A stretch of DNA of 64,000 nucleotides, from contig NZ_CP087710.1 of NCBI RefSeq assembly GCF_020991065.1, positions 2,418,001-2,482,000 of the forward strand, written 5' to 3'. Each line of letters begins with the position of its first letter. Position 1 is the first letter of the stretch. The notes under the pieces were generated by a model, which saw only the letters and a list, made by a program, of their open reading frames with translations, had not been told where the DNA came from and did no database searches. Below, in pieces: positions 41,644 through 49,462 of this stretch. This DNA is from Nocardioides okcheonensis (lineage in GTDB: Bacteria > Actinomycetota > Actinomycetes > Propionibacteriales > Nocardioidaceae). A program made the position numbers and the translations under genes.

Positions 41644-43335
41644 CTACTGCCGCACCGTCCGGCACCCGTCCGTGAGCGGTTGGTCGCCACGCTCGGTGCA
41701 GGAGTCGAAGGCGGCGAGCCTCGCCATCAGCTCCGCGACCTGCGCCTGGCTGCGGGGCGCGGCGAAGGTGTTGCGCCGCTCGAAGGGGTCGCGGCGGTAG
41801 TCGTAGAACTCGTAGCCCCACGTCGTACGGCCGCGGCGGGGGTCGAGGTCGAAGCGGGCGAGCAGCGCGGTGCGGCTGCGCACGGCCGTGAACGACGGGA
41901 TCCGGTCGAGCTCGGCGCCGGTGAACGCGGCGTCGGGGTCGCCGCCGCCGAGCGTCTGCTGGGTGTGCTCGAGGAAGGCGTACGACTGGCGCACCAGCCG
42001 CGGCTGGGTCAGCGTCGGGACCAGCGACAGGCCGCTGCGGTAGGCCGGCGGCGTGAGGCCCGCGAGCTCCTCGAAGGTGGGCGCGAGGTCGATGTTGCTG
42101 GTGACCTCGCGGCGCTTGCCCGGGACGACCCCGGGGCCGGTGACGAGCAGGGGCACCCGCACGTCGGTGTCGTAGGGCGTGCCCTTCCCGCGGCCCAGGC
42201 CGTTCTGACCGAGGTGGAAGCCGTTGTCGGAGGTGAGCACGACGTAGGTGTCGGGGCCGACCGTGCGCAGGATCCGGCGCACCAGCCGGTCGGCCGACTG
42301 CGCCATCCGCGCGCGGTCGCGCAGGTCGCGCTCGGCCACGGCGGCCGAGAGGGTCGGCACCGTGTTCCACGCCCGCGCCCGGGACCCGTCGGCCGCCCGC
42401 GGACGGTTGTCGCGGGCCGGGTCGCCGAAGCCGGGCAGGTCGTCGACGGTGAGCTTGCTGCAGGCGACCCGGCCGCAGGAGCGCTCGCCGGTGCGGTCGC
42501 GGAAGGCCGGCGGGAACAGCGGGTCGTCGGGGTAGTAGCCCTGCGGCTGGGTGCGGTTGTGCGGGGCGTAGACCGAGACCTCGAGGAAGTAGGGCGCGTC
42601 ACCGCGCTCGCCGCGGCGCACGGCGTCCATCGCCAGGTCCCCGACGACGGTGCCGGCGTAGGCCCGGTCCTTCTCCGCGGCGGACGCCGAGGCCGGCGGG
42701 GCGGGGTGCTCGACGACCCGCATCCGCTGGTCGACGACCGTGGTGCTCGCGAAGTCCCAGCCGTCGTAGGCCGAGCCGAAGACGGCGTGGAAGGACGACC
42801 AGCCCGGCACCACCGGCGGCAGCGCGCGACCCGGCACCCACTCGTACTCGTTGAGGAACTTGCCGACGAACGACGTCGTGTAGCCGGCCTCCTGCAGGCG
42901 CACGTTGAAGGCGCGCTCGGGGTTGCCGTGGGTGTCGTAGGCCGGCCAGCCGCCGAGCATCGAGGTGCCCTGGTGGGAGGTGTTGGTGCGGACGCCGGTC
43001 TGGTGGGGGTACTGGCCGGTGAAGAAGCTCGAGCGCGACACGCAGCACAGCGAGTCGGTGACGAAGGTGTACGGGTAGCTCGCGCCCGTGCGGCGCATCT
43101 GCTGCACCGACCGCATCGTCTGCACCAGGTCGGTGGAGAAGTCGTCGAGCATCACCACGACGATGTTGGGCTGGCCCGACCGGGCGGCCGGCGCGAGCTC
43201 AGCGACGGGTCGCGGGGTGGCGCCGTGGCGCGGCGTCCGCGGCGGCTCGGTCGTGGTCGTCGACGTCCCGGGGGCGCCGCACGCCACCAGCGCGAGCAGG
43301 CACACGCCCGCCCAGACCCTCCTGAAGTGGTGCAC
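41644..43335 (-). CDS. Lipoprotein sulfatase-family protein with variant maturation motif
   Basis: A 563-residue alkaline-phosphatase-superfamily protein. The N terminus is a lipoprotein signal (VCLLALVAC, lipid cysteine near residue 19), followed by a Thr/Pro linker. Metal-site motifs are NIVVVMLDDFS near 60 and VLTSDNGFHLGQNG near 365. The residue that becomes formylglycine should lie in DSLCCVSRSSFFTGQ near 97; here C-x-V-x-R replaces the usual C-x-P-x-R or C-x-A-x-R. The enzyme may hydrolyse sulfate or phosphate esters at the cell surface, or have lost formylglycine chemistry. The GTG start has GGGGGACAG just upstream. Confidence 0.83.
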   Translation of the reverse strand: MHHFRRVWAGVCLLALVACGAPGTSTTTTEPPRTPRHGATPRPVAELAPAARSGQPNIVVVMLDDFSTDLVQTMRSVQQMRRTGASYPYTFVTDSLCCVSRSSFFTGQYPHQTGVRTNTSHQGTSMLGGWPAYDTHGNPERAFNVRLQEAGYTTSFVGKFLNEYEWVPGRALPPVVPGWSSFHAVFGSAYDGWDFASTTVVDQRMRVVEHPAPPASASAAEKDRAYAGTVVGDLAMDAVRRGERGDAPYFLEVSVYAPHNRTQPQGYYPDDPLFPPAFRDRTGERSCGRVACSKLTVDDLPGFGDPARDNRPRAADGSRARAWNTVPTLSAAVAERDLRDRARMAQSADRLVRRILRTVGPDTYVVLTSDNGFHLGQNGLGRGKGTPYDTDVRVPLLVTGPGVVPGKRREVTSNIDLAPTFEELAGLTPPAYRSGLSLVPTLTQPRLVRQSYAFLEHTQQTLGGGDPDAAFTGAELDRIPSFTAVRSRTALLARFDLDPRRGRTTWGYEFYDYRRDPFERRNTFAAPRSQAQVAELMARLAAFDSCTERGDQPLTDGCRTVRQ

Positions 43336-43413
43336 CTGTCCCCCGTCGTCCCCGCTCGGCTACCCAGAGTGACGTCCACCGGCGCGGTTGCGTTGCCTGC
43401 CACGCCGAATGAA

Positions 43414-43434
43414 TGTCTAGTCGATGGATAGACA
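43414..43434 (-). promoter_or_regulatory. Inverted repeat upstream of the sulfatase gene
   Basis: TGTCTA (43414-43419) and TAGACA (43429-43434) are perfect 6-bp arms 9 bp apart, about 80 bp upstream of the sulfatase start in an AT-rich patch. It is a plausible operator; the regulator is unknown. Confidence 0.4.
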
Positions 43435-43455
43435 ATAGCCCGCCGGCCACCCGGT

Positions 43456-43514
43456 CATCTGAGGACACCCTGCAGTCGTCTCGGCCCCGTCGGGCTGCAC
43501 CACGTCCTCAGATG
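43456..43514. terminator. Hairpin after the anthranilate-synthase-like gene
   Basis: CATCTGAGGAC (43456-43466) pairs perfectly with GTCCTCAGATG (43504-43514) around a 37-nt insert that itself has partial pairing (CTGCAG/CTGCA). It lies 19 nt beyond the stop of the upstream minus-strand gene, fitting a terminator. Confidence 0.5.
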
Positions 43515-43532
43515 TCGGGAGGTCGTCCTCCG

Positions 43533-45446
43533 TCACCCGGTGGTCGAGGTGCGAGCGATCAGCAGGTCGCGGACGGCCGCGTGGATCAGGTCGCGGCCGT
43601 TCTCGGTGAGGATCGACTCGGCGTGGAACTGGATGCCGCGGAAGTGCGGGCCGGCGATCGCGTGCACGTCGCCGGTGGCCTCGTCGGCCTCGACGCGTAC
43701 GCCCTCGGGCAGGCCCGCGGCCGGCACCCGGCCGACGAACGTGTTGTAGAACCCGACCCGCTCGGTGCGGCCGTCGAGGCGCACCGGCGACTGGGTGCCC
43801 TGGAAGACGACGTCCTTGTAGGCCAGGTCGAGGCCGAGGCGCTGGCACAGCGTCTGGTGGCCGAGGCAGACCGCGAGGAACGGCTGCCCGGCGGCGAGCA
43901 GGTCGTCGACCGCCCGGCGGAACGCGGCGATCTTGGGGTGGTCGCCCTCGCGCGGGTCGCCGGGGCCGGGGCCGACGACGACCAGGTCGGCGCCGTCGAA
44001 GGCGCCGGTCGCGTAGTCCTCGTGCCGCACGACGGTCGAGGTCATCCCGAACGTCCCGAGCACGTGGACCAGCATGTTCACGAAGTCGTCCTCGCCGTGG
44101 AGGATCACGGCCGTACGCCCCGACAGCGCCGGGTCGGCGGGCTCACCGGCCTGGTCGGTGAGCCAGAAGCGGGACAGCCGCTGGTTGCGGGAGCCGAGCG
44201 CGAGCACGACGTCCTCGTCGCGGGCGAGGTCGGCGATGTCGGTGCCGTCGGTGGTCGCGGCGGGCGCGAGGCCGAACGCGCTGAGGATCCCGCCGGCCTT
44301 CGCGCGCGTCTCGGCGACCTCGTAGGCCGCGTCGGAGTCGCGCACCAGCGTCGCGCCAGCGGTGACCTTGAGCTCGCCGGCCGGCGACACGTCGGCGGTG
44401 CGGATCAGGATCGGGCTGTCCATCGTCGGGGTGCCGTCGGGCGCACGGCCGAACAGCGCCAGCGCGGCGCCGTAGTAGCCGCGGCCCTCCGGCTCGTAGT
44501 CGGCGATCAGCCGGCACGCGTTCTCCACCGGCGCACCGGTGACGGTGGCGGCGAACATCGTGTCGCGCAGGATCTCGCGGTGGTCGCGGTGCGAGCGGCC
44601 GGCGAGGAGGTACTCGGTGTGGATCAGGTGCGTCATCGGCTTGAGGAACGGCCCGAGGACCTGCCCGCCCTCGTGGCAGACCTCGCACATCATCTTGAGC
44701 TCCTCGTCGACGACCATGAAGAGCTCGAAGACCTCCTTCTCGTCGGCGAGGAACTCCAGCAGCCCGGCCTTGAGCTCCTCCCCGGCGAGGCCGCCGACGC
44801 GGAAGGTCCCGGAGATCGGGTTCATCCGGACGTCGCCCGAGCGCACCGACACGTGCCGCTCCGGCGAGGCGCCGATGAGGAACCGCTCGCCGGTGAAGAA
44901 GCAGAACGTCCAGTACGCCCCGCGCTCGCGCTCCAGCAGCCGCCGCAGGACGGTGAGCGCCCTGGTGGCGTCCCAGTCGGCGAGCACGGCGCGGTAGTGC
45001 CGGCCGATGACGAGGTTGGCGCCCTCGCCCTGGCCGATCTCGTCGCGGATGATCGACTCGACGACCCGGCCGTAGTCGTCGTCGCCGGTGGCGAACCCGC
45101 CGCGGTCGGCGAGCTCGACCGGTACGTCGGGGAGCGCGGCGAGCAGGTCGTCGACCGACACCTCGTGCTCGGCCTCGATGTCGACGACGGTCAGCGGGGC
45201 GCCGTCGTCGATCGCCGCGAACCCGCGCTCGGCGACCTGCCGGAACGGCACCGCGACCAGCCGGTCGGCGCTGCGGCCCGGCTCGGGCGCGCCGGTCTCG
45301 AGCGGGATGTCGAGCAGGGAGGCGACCTCGTGCGGGGTGCCGCCGACCAGGCCCGCGGTCGGGGCGGCCTTGCGCCGGATGACCGCCCACGCGCCGTACC
45401 CCTGGATCTGCTCCAGGAGGTCGGTGACGGCGGGCTTCTCGGTCAT
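43533..45446 (-). CDS. PhzE-type anthranilate/ADIC synthase (fused chorismate-binding and amidotransferase)
   Basis: A 637-residue two-domain enzyme. The chorismate-binding half (about 110-400) has IGRHYRAVLADWDA, FLIGASPERHVSVRSGDVRMNP, FELFMVVDEELKMM, FAATVTGAPVENA and the ELKVTAGATLV strand. The glutaminase half (about 430-635) has VVVGPGPGDPRE, the nucleophile in FLAVCLGHQTLCQ and IQFHAESILTENG. Length and order match PhzE, which makes 2-amino-2-deoxyisochorismate, and also TrpE-TrpG fusions of streptomycetes that make anthranilate. No phenazine or trp genes flank it. TAGGGT (45459-45454) lies 7 nt before the ATG. Confidence 0.82.
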   Translation of the reverse strand: MTEKPAVTDLLEQIQGYGAWAVIRRKAAPTAGLVGGTPHEVASLLDIPLETGAPEPGRSADRLVAVPFRQVAERGFAAIDDGAPLTVVDIEAEHEVSVDDLLAALPDVPVELADRGGFATGDDDYGRVVESIIRDEIGQGEGANLVIGRHYRAVLADWDATRALTVLRRLLERERGAYWTFCFFTGERFLIGASPERHVSVRSGDVRMNPISGTFRVGGLAGEELKAGLLEFLADEKEVFELFMVVDEELKMMCEVCHEGGQVLGPFLKPMTHLIHTEYLLAGRSHRDHREILRDTMFAATVTGAPVENACRLIADYEPEGRGYYGAALALFGRAPDGTPTMDSPILIRTADVSPAGELKVTAGATLVRDSDAAYEVAETRAKAGGILSAFGLAPAATTDGTDIADLARDEDVVLALGSRNQRLSRFWLTDQAGEPADPALSGRTAVILHGEDDFVNMLVHVLGTFGMTSTVVRHEDYATGAFDGADLVVVGPGPGDPREGDHPKIAAFRRAVDDLLAAGQPFLAVCLGHQTLCQRLGLDLAYKDVVFQGTQSPVRLDGRTERVGFYNTFVGRVPAAGLPEGVRVEADEATGDVHAIAGPHFRGIQFHAESILTENGRDLIHAAVRDLLIARTSTTG

Positions 45447-45453
45447 GGCGGAA

Positions 45454-45459
45454 ACCCTA
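45454..45459 (-). promoter_or_regulatory. Leaderless promoter of the anthranilate-synthase-like gene
   Basis: TAGGGT on the minus strand ends 7 nt before the ATG at 45446. It lies in the 44-bp gap behind the epimerase gene and no ribosome-binding site is seen. Confidence 0.4.
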
Positions 45460-45490
45460 CGACCGGGGTGCGGCGGCCCACCGGGGTGTC

Positions 45491-46567
45491 TCAGTCCAGC
45501 TGGGTGGCGATCCACTCCTGCAGCCCGGCGACGCCCTCGCGCAGCCCGACGCGGGGCGACCAGTCGAGCTCGCGGACGGTGTCGTCGACGGTGCAGGACG
45601 CGTGCCGGACGTCGCCGTCGCGGTACTGGCCGGTGACGTGCGGCTCGGGCGCGGAGTGGTAGGCGGCGATCTCGCGGGCGAGGTCGCCGATGGTGGTGCG
45701 GACCCCGCTGCCGACGTCGACCGTGCGCAGGTGACCCTCCGGCGGGGCGGCCATCGCCGCCACCAGCGCGCTCACGACGTCGTCGATGTGGACGAAGTCG
45801 CGGGTGATGTCGCCGTCCTCGTAGAGCGGGATCGAGCCGCCCTCGCGGGCCAGGCGCGAGAAGAGGGAGACGATGCCGGTGTAGGGGTTCGACAGCGACT
45901 GGCGCGGGCCGTAGACGTTCTGCAGCCGCAGCACCGACAGCCGGGTGTCGTGGGAGCCGGTCCACGCCGACAGGACCTGCTCCTGGGCGAGCTTGGTGGC
46001 GCCGTAGACGTTGATCGGGCTGGGATGGGTGCCGGCGACCGAGTTGGGGACGTGGACCGCGCCGTCGCCGTGGTCCCAGCGGCCGGCCTCGAGCTGGGCG
46101 TGGGTGCGCAGGCCGGGCTGGAAGGTGGAGCCGTCGGGGTTGCGCCACACGCCCTCGCCGTAGACCGCGCGCGAGCTGGTCAGCACGACGTGCGCCGGGA
46201 CGTGGCCGGCGCGGGTGAACGCGTCGACGAGCTGGGTGGTGCCGACGACGTTGACCAGGCCGTGGCGGGTGCTCTCAGAGAGCGACTGCGCGGTGCCGGT
46301 CTCCGCGGCGAGGTGGACCACCGTGTCGGGCCGGAGGTCCGCGACCACCGCGTCGAGGTCGGCGGCGACGGTGACGTCGCCGACGTGCAGGTCGACCGAG
46401 CCCGGCAGGTCGGCCGGCGGGACCGAGCCGGGGTGGACCTGCGGGTGCAGGTTGTCGAGCACGACCCATCGCTCGGCCCCGTCGGCGAGCGCACGGGCGA
46501 GGGTCGTGCCGATGAACCCGGCACCGCCGGTGACGAGGACGCGTCCGACGGTCTGCGAGGAAGCCAC
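45491..46567 (-). CDS. NAD-dependent sugar-nucleotide epimerase/dehydratase
   Basis: A 358-residue extended SDR: VTGGAGFIGTTLA at the N terminus, VVHLAAETGTAQS, the catalytic serine region VVLTSSRAVYGEG near residue 130 and INVYGATKLAQEQ (YxxxK) near 190, then LRLQNVYGPRQSLSNPY. The insert between the Ser and YxxxK is long, as in dTDP-L-rhamnose 4-epimerase-type enzymes. Its substrate is probably a nucleotide sugar for cell-wall glycans. The GTG start is 6 nt after TAGGGT (46579-46574). Confidence 0.8.
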   Translation of the reverse strand: MASSQTVGRVLVTGGAGFIGTTLARALADGAERWVVLDNLHPQVHPGSVPPADLPGSVDLHVGDVTVAADLDAVVADLRPDTVVHLAAETGTAQSLSESTRHGLVNVVGTTQLVDAFTRAGHVPAHVVLTSSRAVYGEGVWRNPDGSTFQPGLRTHAQLEAGRWDHGDGAVHVPNSVAGTHPSPINVYGATKLAQEQVLSAWTGSHDTRLSVLRLQNVYGPRQSLSNPYTGIVSLFSRLAREGGSIPLYEDGDITRDFVHIDDVVSALVAAMAAPPEGHLRTVDVGSGVRTTIGDLAREIAAYHSAPEPHVTGQYRDGDVRHASCTVDDTVRELDWSPRVGLREGVAGLQEWIATQLD

Positions 46568-46573
46568 GGCCTC

Positions 46574-46579
46574 ACCCTA
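46574..46579 (-). promoter_or_regulatory. Leaderless promoter of the epimerase gene
   Basis: TAGGGT on the minus strand, 6 nt before the GTG at 46567. It lies in the 81-bp gap shared with the divergent EamA transporter gene. Confidence 0.4.
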
Positions 46580-46648
46580 GATGTCCCCGGGTGGCCACCA
46601 GCCGGAAACGCGGGTGCCCGGTCGCCCCGGCGCTGGCACACTCGGCCC

Positions 46649-47623
46649 ATGACGACGCAGACCGGCCTGCGTCGTCCCGCGCCGTCCCACCTGCGCGGCC
46701 TCGTCGAGGTCGCCGCCGCCAGCGTCCTGTGGGGCACCGGCGGCCTCGCGGTCCAGCTGGTCCGCGAGCACGCCCCGCTCTCCCCCGTCACCGTCAGCGC
46801 CTGGCGGATGGCCCTCGCCGCGGCCGTGCTGCTCGGCGCCCTGCTGGTGACCGGGCGCGGCCCCCGGCTGCTCGCGCTCGCCCGCGCCCGCCCGCGCCAG
46901 CTGCTGGCCGTCGGCGTCGGCACCGCGGCGTACCAGGGCCTCTACTTCGTGTCCGTCACCCAGGTCGGCGTCGCCGTGTCGACCGTGGTCAGCCTGGGGC
47001 TCGCGCCCGTCCTGCTCACCGTCGCGGAGGCCGCGCACGGGCGCCGCGTCCCGGCCCCGTCGCGGCTCGCGGTGCTCGGCGCGGCCCTGGTGGGCCTGCT
47101 GCTGGTCAGCCTGGCCGGCACTGACGCGGCGACCGGGCCGGCACCGGTCACCGGGGTGCTGCTCGCCGTCGCGAGCGGGACGACGTACGCCCTCACGACC
47201 GTCGCGGGCGGGTCGGTCTCGAAGGACGCGGACCCGCTGGTGCTGACCGGCGGCATGACGCTGGTGGGCGCGGCGGTGCTGCTGCCCTGCCTGGCGCTGG
47301 TCGACGGACCACGGACGACCGGCGACCCGGTGGCGCTGCTGTGGCTGGCCTACCTCGGGCTGCTGACGATGGCGCTGGCCTACGTCCTGCTCTACTCCGG
47401 GCTGCGGGTGGTCGCGCCGAGCACCGCCGTCACGGCCAGCCTCGTCGAGCCGGTCACGGCGGCCGTCGTGGCCGCCGTCGTGCTCGCGGAGCCGCTGGGG
47501 CCGACTGCCGTCGCCGGAATAGTGCTGGTGCTCGCGGCGGTGGCCGGGCTCGGCCGTCCGGCGGCGGCCGCCGGCCCGGTGCTGCCGGAGCCCGGACCCG
47601 GACCCGGGCGAGGGGTCACTTGA
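46649..47623 (+). CDS. EamA/DMT-superfamily transporter
   Basis: A 324-residue protein with ten predicted membrane helices formed by two EamA repeats; VLWGTGGLAVQLV opens the first and VASGTTYALTTVAGG the second, and ASLVEPVTAAVVAAVVLAEPLGPTAVAGIVLVL closes the protein in the family's typical way. It exports or imports an unknown metabolite. A Pro/Gly-rich tail of about 20 residues overlaps the convergent GH16 gene by 8 bp. Confidence 0.85.
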   Translation: MTTQTGLRRPAPSHLRGLVEVAAASVLWGTGGLAVQLVREHAPLSPVTVSAWRMALAAAVLLGALLVTGRGPRLLALARARPRQLLAVGVGTAAYQGLYFVSVTQVGVAVSTVVSLGLAPVLLTVAEAAHGRRVPAPSRLAVLGAALVGLLLVSLAGTDAATGPAPVTGVLLAVASGTTYALTTVAGGSVSKDADPLVLTGGMTLVGAAVLLPCLALVDGPRTTGDPVALLWLAYLGLLTMALAYVLLYSGLRVVAPSTAVTASLVEPVTAAVVAAVVLAEPLGPTAVAGIVLVLAAVAGLGRPAAAAGPVLPEPGPGPGRGVT

Positions 47624-48428
47624 CGTCGACGTTGACCCAGTCGACCAGCATGCTGGCGCGGGTGCCGCCGTCGACGACGTACTGCGGCAGGACGTCCTTG
47701 TTGGACAGCCGCAGGTGGATCGGCGCGACGTTGCCCGGGACGCGGCGCAGGTCGGGCGTCGATGTGATCGAGTAGACCTCGTTGCCGTAGGCGTCCTGCG
47801 CGAAGTAGCGCACGGTGTCGCCGCCGACGGTGAACTCCGCGCCGTAGACCCAGTAGGCCTCCCAGGGCTTGGGCCTGTCCGCGAACAGGTGCCCGACGGG
47901 CGCGAGGTCGGCCGGCATGCCGGCGGCCGCGCACGCCCCGTCGACGCTGTCGTCGATGCCGTCGTAGCAGATGTGGGAGCCGAGCTGGGCTCCCGTGGTC
48001 TTGAGCGGCCCGTAGCTCTCGATGACGTCGATCTCGCGCGGGTCAGTCGGGCTGGGGTGCTGGATCCAGAGGGCGGAGTAGTTGGCGCCCGTGTCGGGCA
48101 TCCAGATGCTCGCCGTCACCCGGACCTGGCTGCCGGTCGGCAGGGTCCAGCCGGGGTTGGTGCGGATCTGCGAGAGGCGCGCGACGTCGAGCTGGCCCGC
48201 GCCGTTCTGCGCCGCGGTGTTCCACCCGGGGATGTAGTGCCACTGCTCGGGCCAGGCGCCCGCGGGCCCGTCGAAGTCGTCGCGGAAGACCGTCTCCCAG
48301 CCCCAGGTCGGCGCCGGGTCGGAGTCGACGGTGTCGCCCGGGGCCAGGCCCGCCCGCGCGGGCGCGGCGGTCGCGACGAGGAGCGGGACGAGCACCGTGG
48401 CGACGGCGACGAGGGCGCGCGCGAGCAA
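47616..48428 (-). CDS. Secreted GH16-like glycoside hydrolase
   Basis: A 270-residue protein with a signal peptide (LLARALVAVATVLVPLLVATAAPARA). The concanavalin-like domain shows WETVFRDDFDGPAGAWPEQWHY, the GH16 catalytic signature REIDVIESYG with both glutamates and the aspartate, and a C-terminal strand VDWVNVDVK. It probably cuts beta-1,3 or mixed glucans or related polymers. The TTG at 48428 is chosen because AGGGGGAGG lies 7 nt upstream and a normal signal peptide follows; an ATG 27 codons upstream would add a hydrophilic extension with no SD. No carbohydrate-binding module is present. Confidence 0.78.
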   Translation of the reverse strand: MLARALVAVATVLVPLLVATAAPARAGLAPGDTVDSDPAPTWGWETVFRDDFDGPAGAWPEQWHYIPGWNTAAQNGAGQLDVARLSQIRTNPGWTLPTGSQVRVTASIWMPDTGANYSALWIQHPSPTDPREIDVIESYGPLKTTGAQLGSHICYDGIDDSVDGACAAAGMPADLAPVGHLFADRPKPWEAYWVYGAEFTVGGDTVRYFAQDAYGNEVYSITSTPDLRRVPGNVAPIHLRLSNKDVLPQYVVDGGTRASMLVDWVNVDVK

Positions 48429-48547
48429 GGATCGACCTCCCCCTGGAGCGTGGCTGGCTGACTGACCGTGGGACCGATGGTCCGAGAGGAGAACGGTACG
48501 CGGCGGCACTGACGCGAGCCAGTCGGGGCGGTCTCCGGCGCCGTGGA

Positions 48548-49462
48548 TCAGTAGCTCAGTCCCTCGCGAACGTCGCGAGGCGTGAAGGGGATCAGGCTCT
48601 GGATCCGTCGGATGTCGAGCTGGACCAGAGGCGCGTCTGTCGCCCGCGCCGGCCGCCTGTCGAACGTCGGCTCGACCCCGATCGACTCGGCGACCATCTC
48701 GACGATCTCCTTGACGGCCTCGGAACGCCCCGAACCGACGTTCAGCACGCGGACGCCCAACGGGTCACGAGCCAAGCGCTCCACTGCCCCGGCAAGGTCA
48801 TCGACATGGACGAAGTCCCGTCGCGCACCCCCATCGCCGAAGAGGACGACCGGACGGCCATCCGCGAGCGCCCGCCGGGTGATCCCGATGAGCCCCTGCG
48901 AGCCGACCTCGGGCTCACCAGGGCCGTAGACGTTGGCACAGCGGAGGATGTCGGCAGCGAAACCGTGCTGGTGCGCGTGCAGGTTGATGTAGCGCTCGGC
49001 AGCGACCTTCAGCACTCCGTAGGTGCTGATCGGCCAGAGCGGAGCATCCTCGGGTGTCGGCGCCGGCGCACCGGGACCGTAGACCGTCCCGGCGGAGGAC
49101 AGGAACGTCATGCTCGGGACGCCATGACGCTCCATCGCCTGAAGAGTTGCGATGATCGGACCGAGATTGGCGGCGACCTCTTCGAGCGGGTGCTCGTCGG
49201 ACTCCGCGGGCTTCACCGTGCCGGCGGCGTAGACCACGTGGTCGACGCCGGAGAGGATGCGGTCGAGGACCGCGGGATCGGAGGCGTCCCCCGTGAACAC
49301 GTCATGGTCGGGCGCCTCGGGAGGCGCGCCATCTCGCCGCGCGAGCGCCCGTACGCTCCAGCCCGAGCTTCCGGCGGTTCGAGCCACGCGACGCCCGATG
49401 AACCCGTAGCCGAGCACCGCCATGGTCCCGTGCCTCTTGGGCGGTCGCGTCTCCGACGTCAT
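48548..49462 (-). CDS. NAD-dependent epimerase (sugar-nucleotide SDR)
   Basis: A 304-residue extended SDR with MAVLGYGFIGRRVAR, VVYAAGTVKP, FLSSAGTVYGPG and STYGVLKVAAERY (YxxxK), then RCANVYGPGEPEVGSQG and DFVHVDDLAGAVERL. It resembles UDP-glucose 4-epimerase-like enzymes of surface-glycan clusters. The start overlaps the stop of the glycosyltransferase gene (ATGA), so the two are one operon. Codon use is visibly less GC-biased than in genes outside 48.5-54.2 kb. Confidence 0.82.
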   Translation of the reverse strand: MTSETRPPKRHGTMAVLGYGFIGRRVARTAGSSGWSVRALARRDGAPPEAPDHDVFTGDASDPAVLDRILSGVDHVVYAAGTVKPAESDEHPLEEVAANLGPIIATLQAMERHGVPSMTFLSSAGTVYGPGAPAPTPEDAPLWPISTYGVLKVAAERYINLHAHQHGFAADILRCANVYGPGEPEVGSQGLIGITRRALADGRPVVLFGDGGARRDFVHVDDLAGAVERLARDPLGVRVLNVGSGRSEAVKEIVEMVAESIGVEPTFDRRPARATDAPLVQLDIRRIQSLIPFTPRDVREGLSY

